A stretch of DNA of 64,000 bases from Rhodoferax sp. (lineage in GTDB: Bacteria; Pseudomonadota; Gammaproteobacteria; Burkholderiales; Burkholderiaceae_C), in assembly GCF_030697375.1 (NCBI RefSeq), contig NZ_JAUYQD010000035.1, forward strand, positions 62,001-126,000. The letters run 5' to 3'. The notes beneath the pieces are model-generated. The model saw only the letters and a program-made list of their open reading frames with translations, searched no databases and was not told where the DNA came from. How positions within the stretch are numbered: the first letter of the stretch is position 1; every line of letters begins with the position of its first letter. The translations under genes and the position numbers were made by a program. This document shows, piece by piece, positions 63,102 to 64,000 of this stretch.

Positions 63102-64000
63102 ATGTCCAAATCGATACGCTATGTGCTGATGTCCTTACGGGATCTGGCGGCGTCGGCCAGTCCTTTTATGCTGGTGGCCGTGGCCCTGTTGTGGCTGGCG
63201 TACGGGTGGCTCAACCCCACACCGCCTCAGCGCATCACCTTGGCCACCGGCCCCAACCAAAGCGCCTATGCAGAATTTGGTGCGCGTTATGCCAAAGCCT
63301 TGGCCACCAACGGAATCGACGTGGTGTTGCTGCCCAGTGAAGGTTCCTCTGACAACCTGCAGATGCTGCGTGAGGGGCGGGCCGACCTGGGCTTTGTACA
63401 AGGGGGGACCGCCCTGCCCCAGCCAGACCGCGATGCCGACCTCACCTCCCTGGGCAGCCTGTTTCTGGAACCCGTCTGGCTGTTTTACCGCGAAGCCGCG
63501 GCCCTCAAAGTCACCCGCACCGGACGTTTGACATCACTCCCGCAGCTGCGCCATCTGCGGGTGAATGTGGGCACGGTTGGCAGCGGCGTGCCCAATCTGA
63601 TGGCCACTCTGCTCGAGATGAACCGGCTGGACAACAAAGCCCTGCAACTCTCCCAGCTGGAGCAAACGCCCGCCACCGTGAAATTGCTGGAAGGTCAGCT
63701 GGATGCACTGGTGTTTGCCTCGGCCCCAGAATCCCCCATGGTGCAAATGCTGCTGCAAACGCCCGGCATTCGGCTGATGGATTTTGGACAAAACGAGGCG
63801 TATGCGCGCCGACTGTCCTTTCTGACACCCGTGACTTTGCCCCGAGGCGTGGTGGATTTGGCACGCAACCTGCCACCGCAGGATGTACACCTGATCGCCA
63901 CCACCACCACCCTGCTGGCACGCGACGGGGTGCATCCGGCACTGCTGCAACTGATGTCGCAAGCCACCTTGTCGCTGCACGGCACGGCGGGCTGGTTCAA
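63102..64000 (+). CDS. TAXI-family TRAP transporter solute receptor, 3'-truncated
   Basis: The open frame runs from the ATG at 63102 to the window edge (299 codons seen). An N-terminal helix (about residues 22-37, PFMLVAVALLWLAYGW) anchors or exports it. TAXI-type features are RITLATGPNQSAYAEFGARY and the block LREGRADLGFVQGG, then VGTVGSGVPNLM. Such receptors bind carboxylates or amino acids for TRAP transporters; some of this membrane-anchored subgroup stand alone. The C-terminus is outside the window. Confidence 0.88.
   Translation, partial: MSKSIRYVLMSLRDLAASASPFMLVAVALLWLAYGWLNPTPPQRITLATGPNQSAYAEFGARYAKALATNGIDVVLLPSEGSSDNLQMLREGRADLGFVQGGTALPQPDRDADLTSLGSLFLEPVWLFYREAAALKVTRTGRLTSLPQLRHLRVNVGTVGSGVPNLMATLLEMNRLDNKALQLSQLEQTPATVKLLEGQLDALVFASAPESPMVQMLLQTPGIRLMDFGQNEAYARRLSFLTPVTLPRGVVDLARNLPPQDVHLIATTTTLLARDGVHPALLQLMSQATLSLHGTAGWF

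Overview
The window comes from a betaproteobacterium, most likely of the Comamonadaceae and Rhodoferax-like. Reasons are the overall protein flavour, a FabR/DesT-type desaturase operon, a TAXI-type receptor, and several copies of a short intergenic repeat (core AATAGCTGCTTCCGCAAT ... GGGGCTAG) that I associate with that family. This placement is inferred from sequence style, not from a search. No rRNA, tRNA, CRISPR array, insertion sequence or phage gene was seen.

Positions 1-34756 are a compact denitrification region. A truncated SUMT gene (cobA/nirE type) enters from the left. Facing it is a minus-strand nir operon: nirS (cytochrome cd1 nitrite reductase), nirT (tetraheme quinol dehydrogenase), nirB (diheme cytochrome c552), a cupredoxin and a divergent NirF-like d1-propeller protein. 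Divergent from nirS is a complete System I cytochrome c maturation operon, ccmABCDEFGHI, nearly all genes overlapping by 4 bp. It would supply the many c-type cytochromes encoded nearby. Then comes a clade II (atypical, Sec-exported) nitrous oxide reductase cluster: nosZ, a monoheme and a diheme cytochrome c, nosB, nosD, nosG, nosH, nosF, nosL, nosY and a TlpA-like thioredoxin. The run continues without a clear break into ubiE/menG, menA, a bile-acid:sodium symporter family gene, a second nosD-like gene, a small periplasmic protein, a Sco protein and a flavocytochrome-c-sulfide-dehydrogenase-like flavoprotein. On the opposite strand face a DUF411 metal-binding protein, an ankyrin protein and another diheme cytochrome c. 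An unknown small protein, a diguanylate cyclase and nnrS close the region. FNR/DNR-type palindromes lie before nosZ (perfect) and, as weaker matches, between nirS and ccmA and before nrdJ.

Positions 35023-42917 hold a class II (B12-dependent) ribonucleotide reductase with an unusual structured leader, a methyl-accepting chemotaxis protein, and a hybrid histidine kinase. Positions 43094-46682 hold a TetR regulator, ferredoxin reductase and fatty-acid desaturase unit with two matching operators in the divergent spacer. Positions 46761-54454 hold housekeeping and accessory genes: a DUF6622-like membrane protein, DNA polymerase II, a REC-GGDEF diguanylate cyclase, a 2OG-Fe dioxygenase, a bacteriohemerythrin and an MDR-family reductase.

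Positions 54536-56931 hold an unfamiliar three-gene unit: a CheX-like phosphatase, a response regulator fused to a degenerate CheX-like domain, and a membrane-anchored coiled-coil protein. Positions 57123-61364 are a complete polar amino-acid ABC transporter (aapJQMP). An M14 carboxypeptidase, a flavin reductase and a truncated TAXI receptor reach the right edge.

The genes that work together most obviously are those of anaerobic nitrogen-oxide respiration: quinol -> NirT/NirB -> NirS for nitrite, and (mena)quinol -> NosG/NosH -> cytochromes c -> NosZ for N2O, with Ccm and Sco/NosL/NosDFY building the heme and copper cofactors. The most unusual aspect is that menaquinone genes, an orphan transporter, a second NosD and a flavoprotein with a lost redox cysteine are built into the nos transcription unit.
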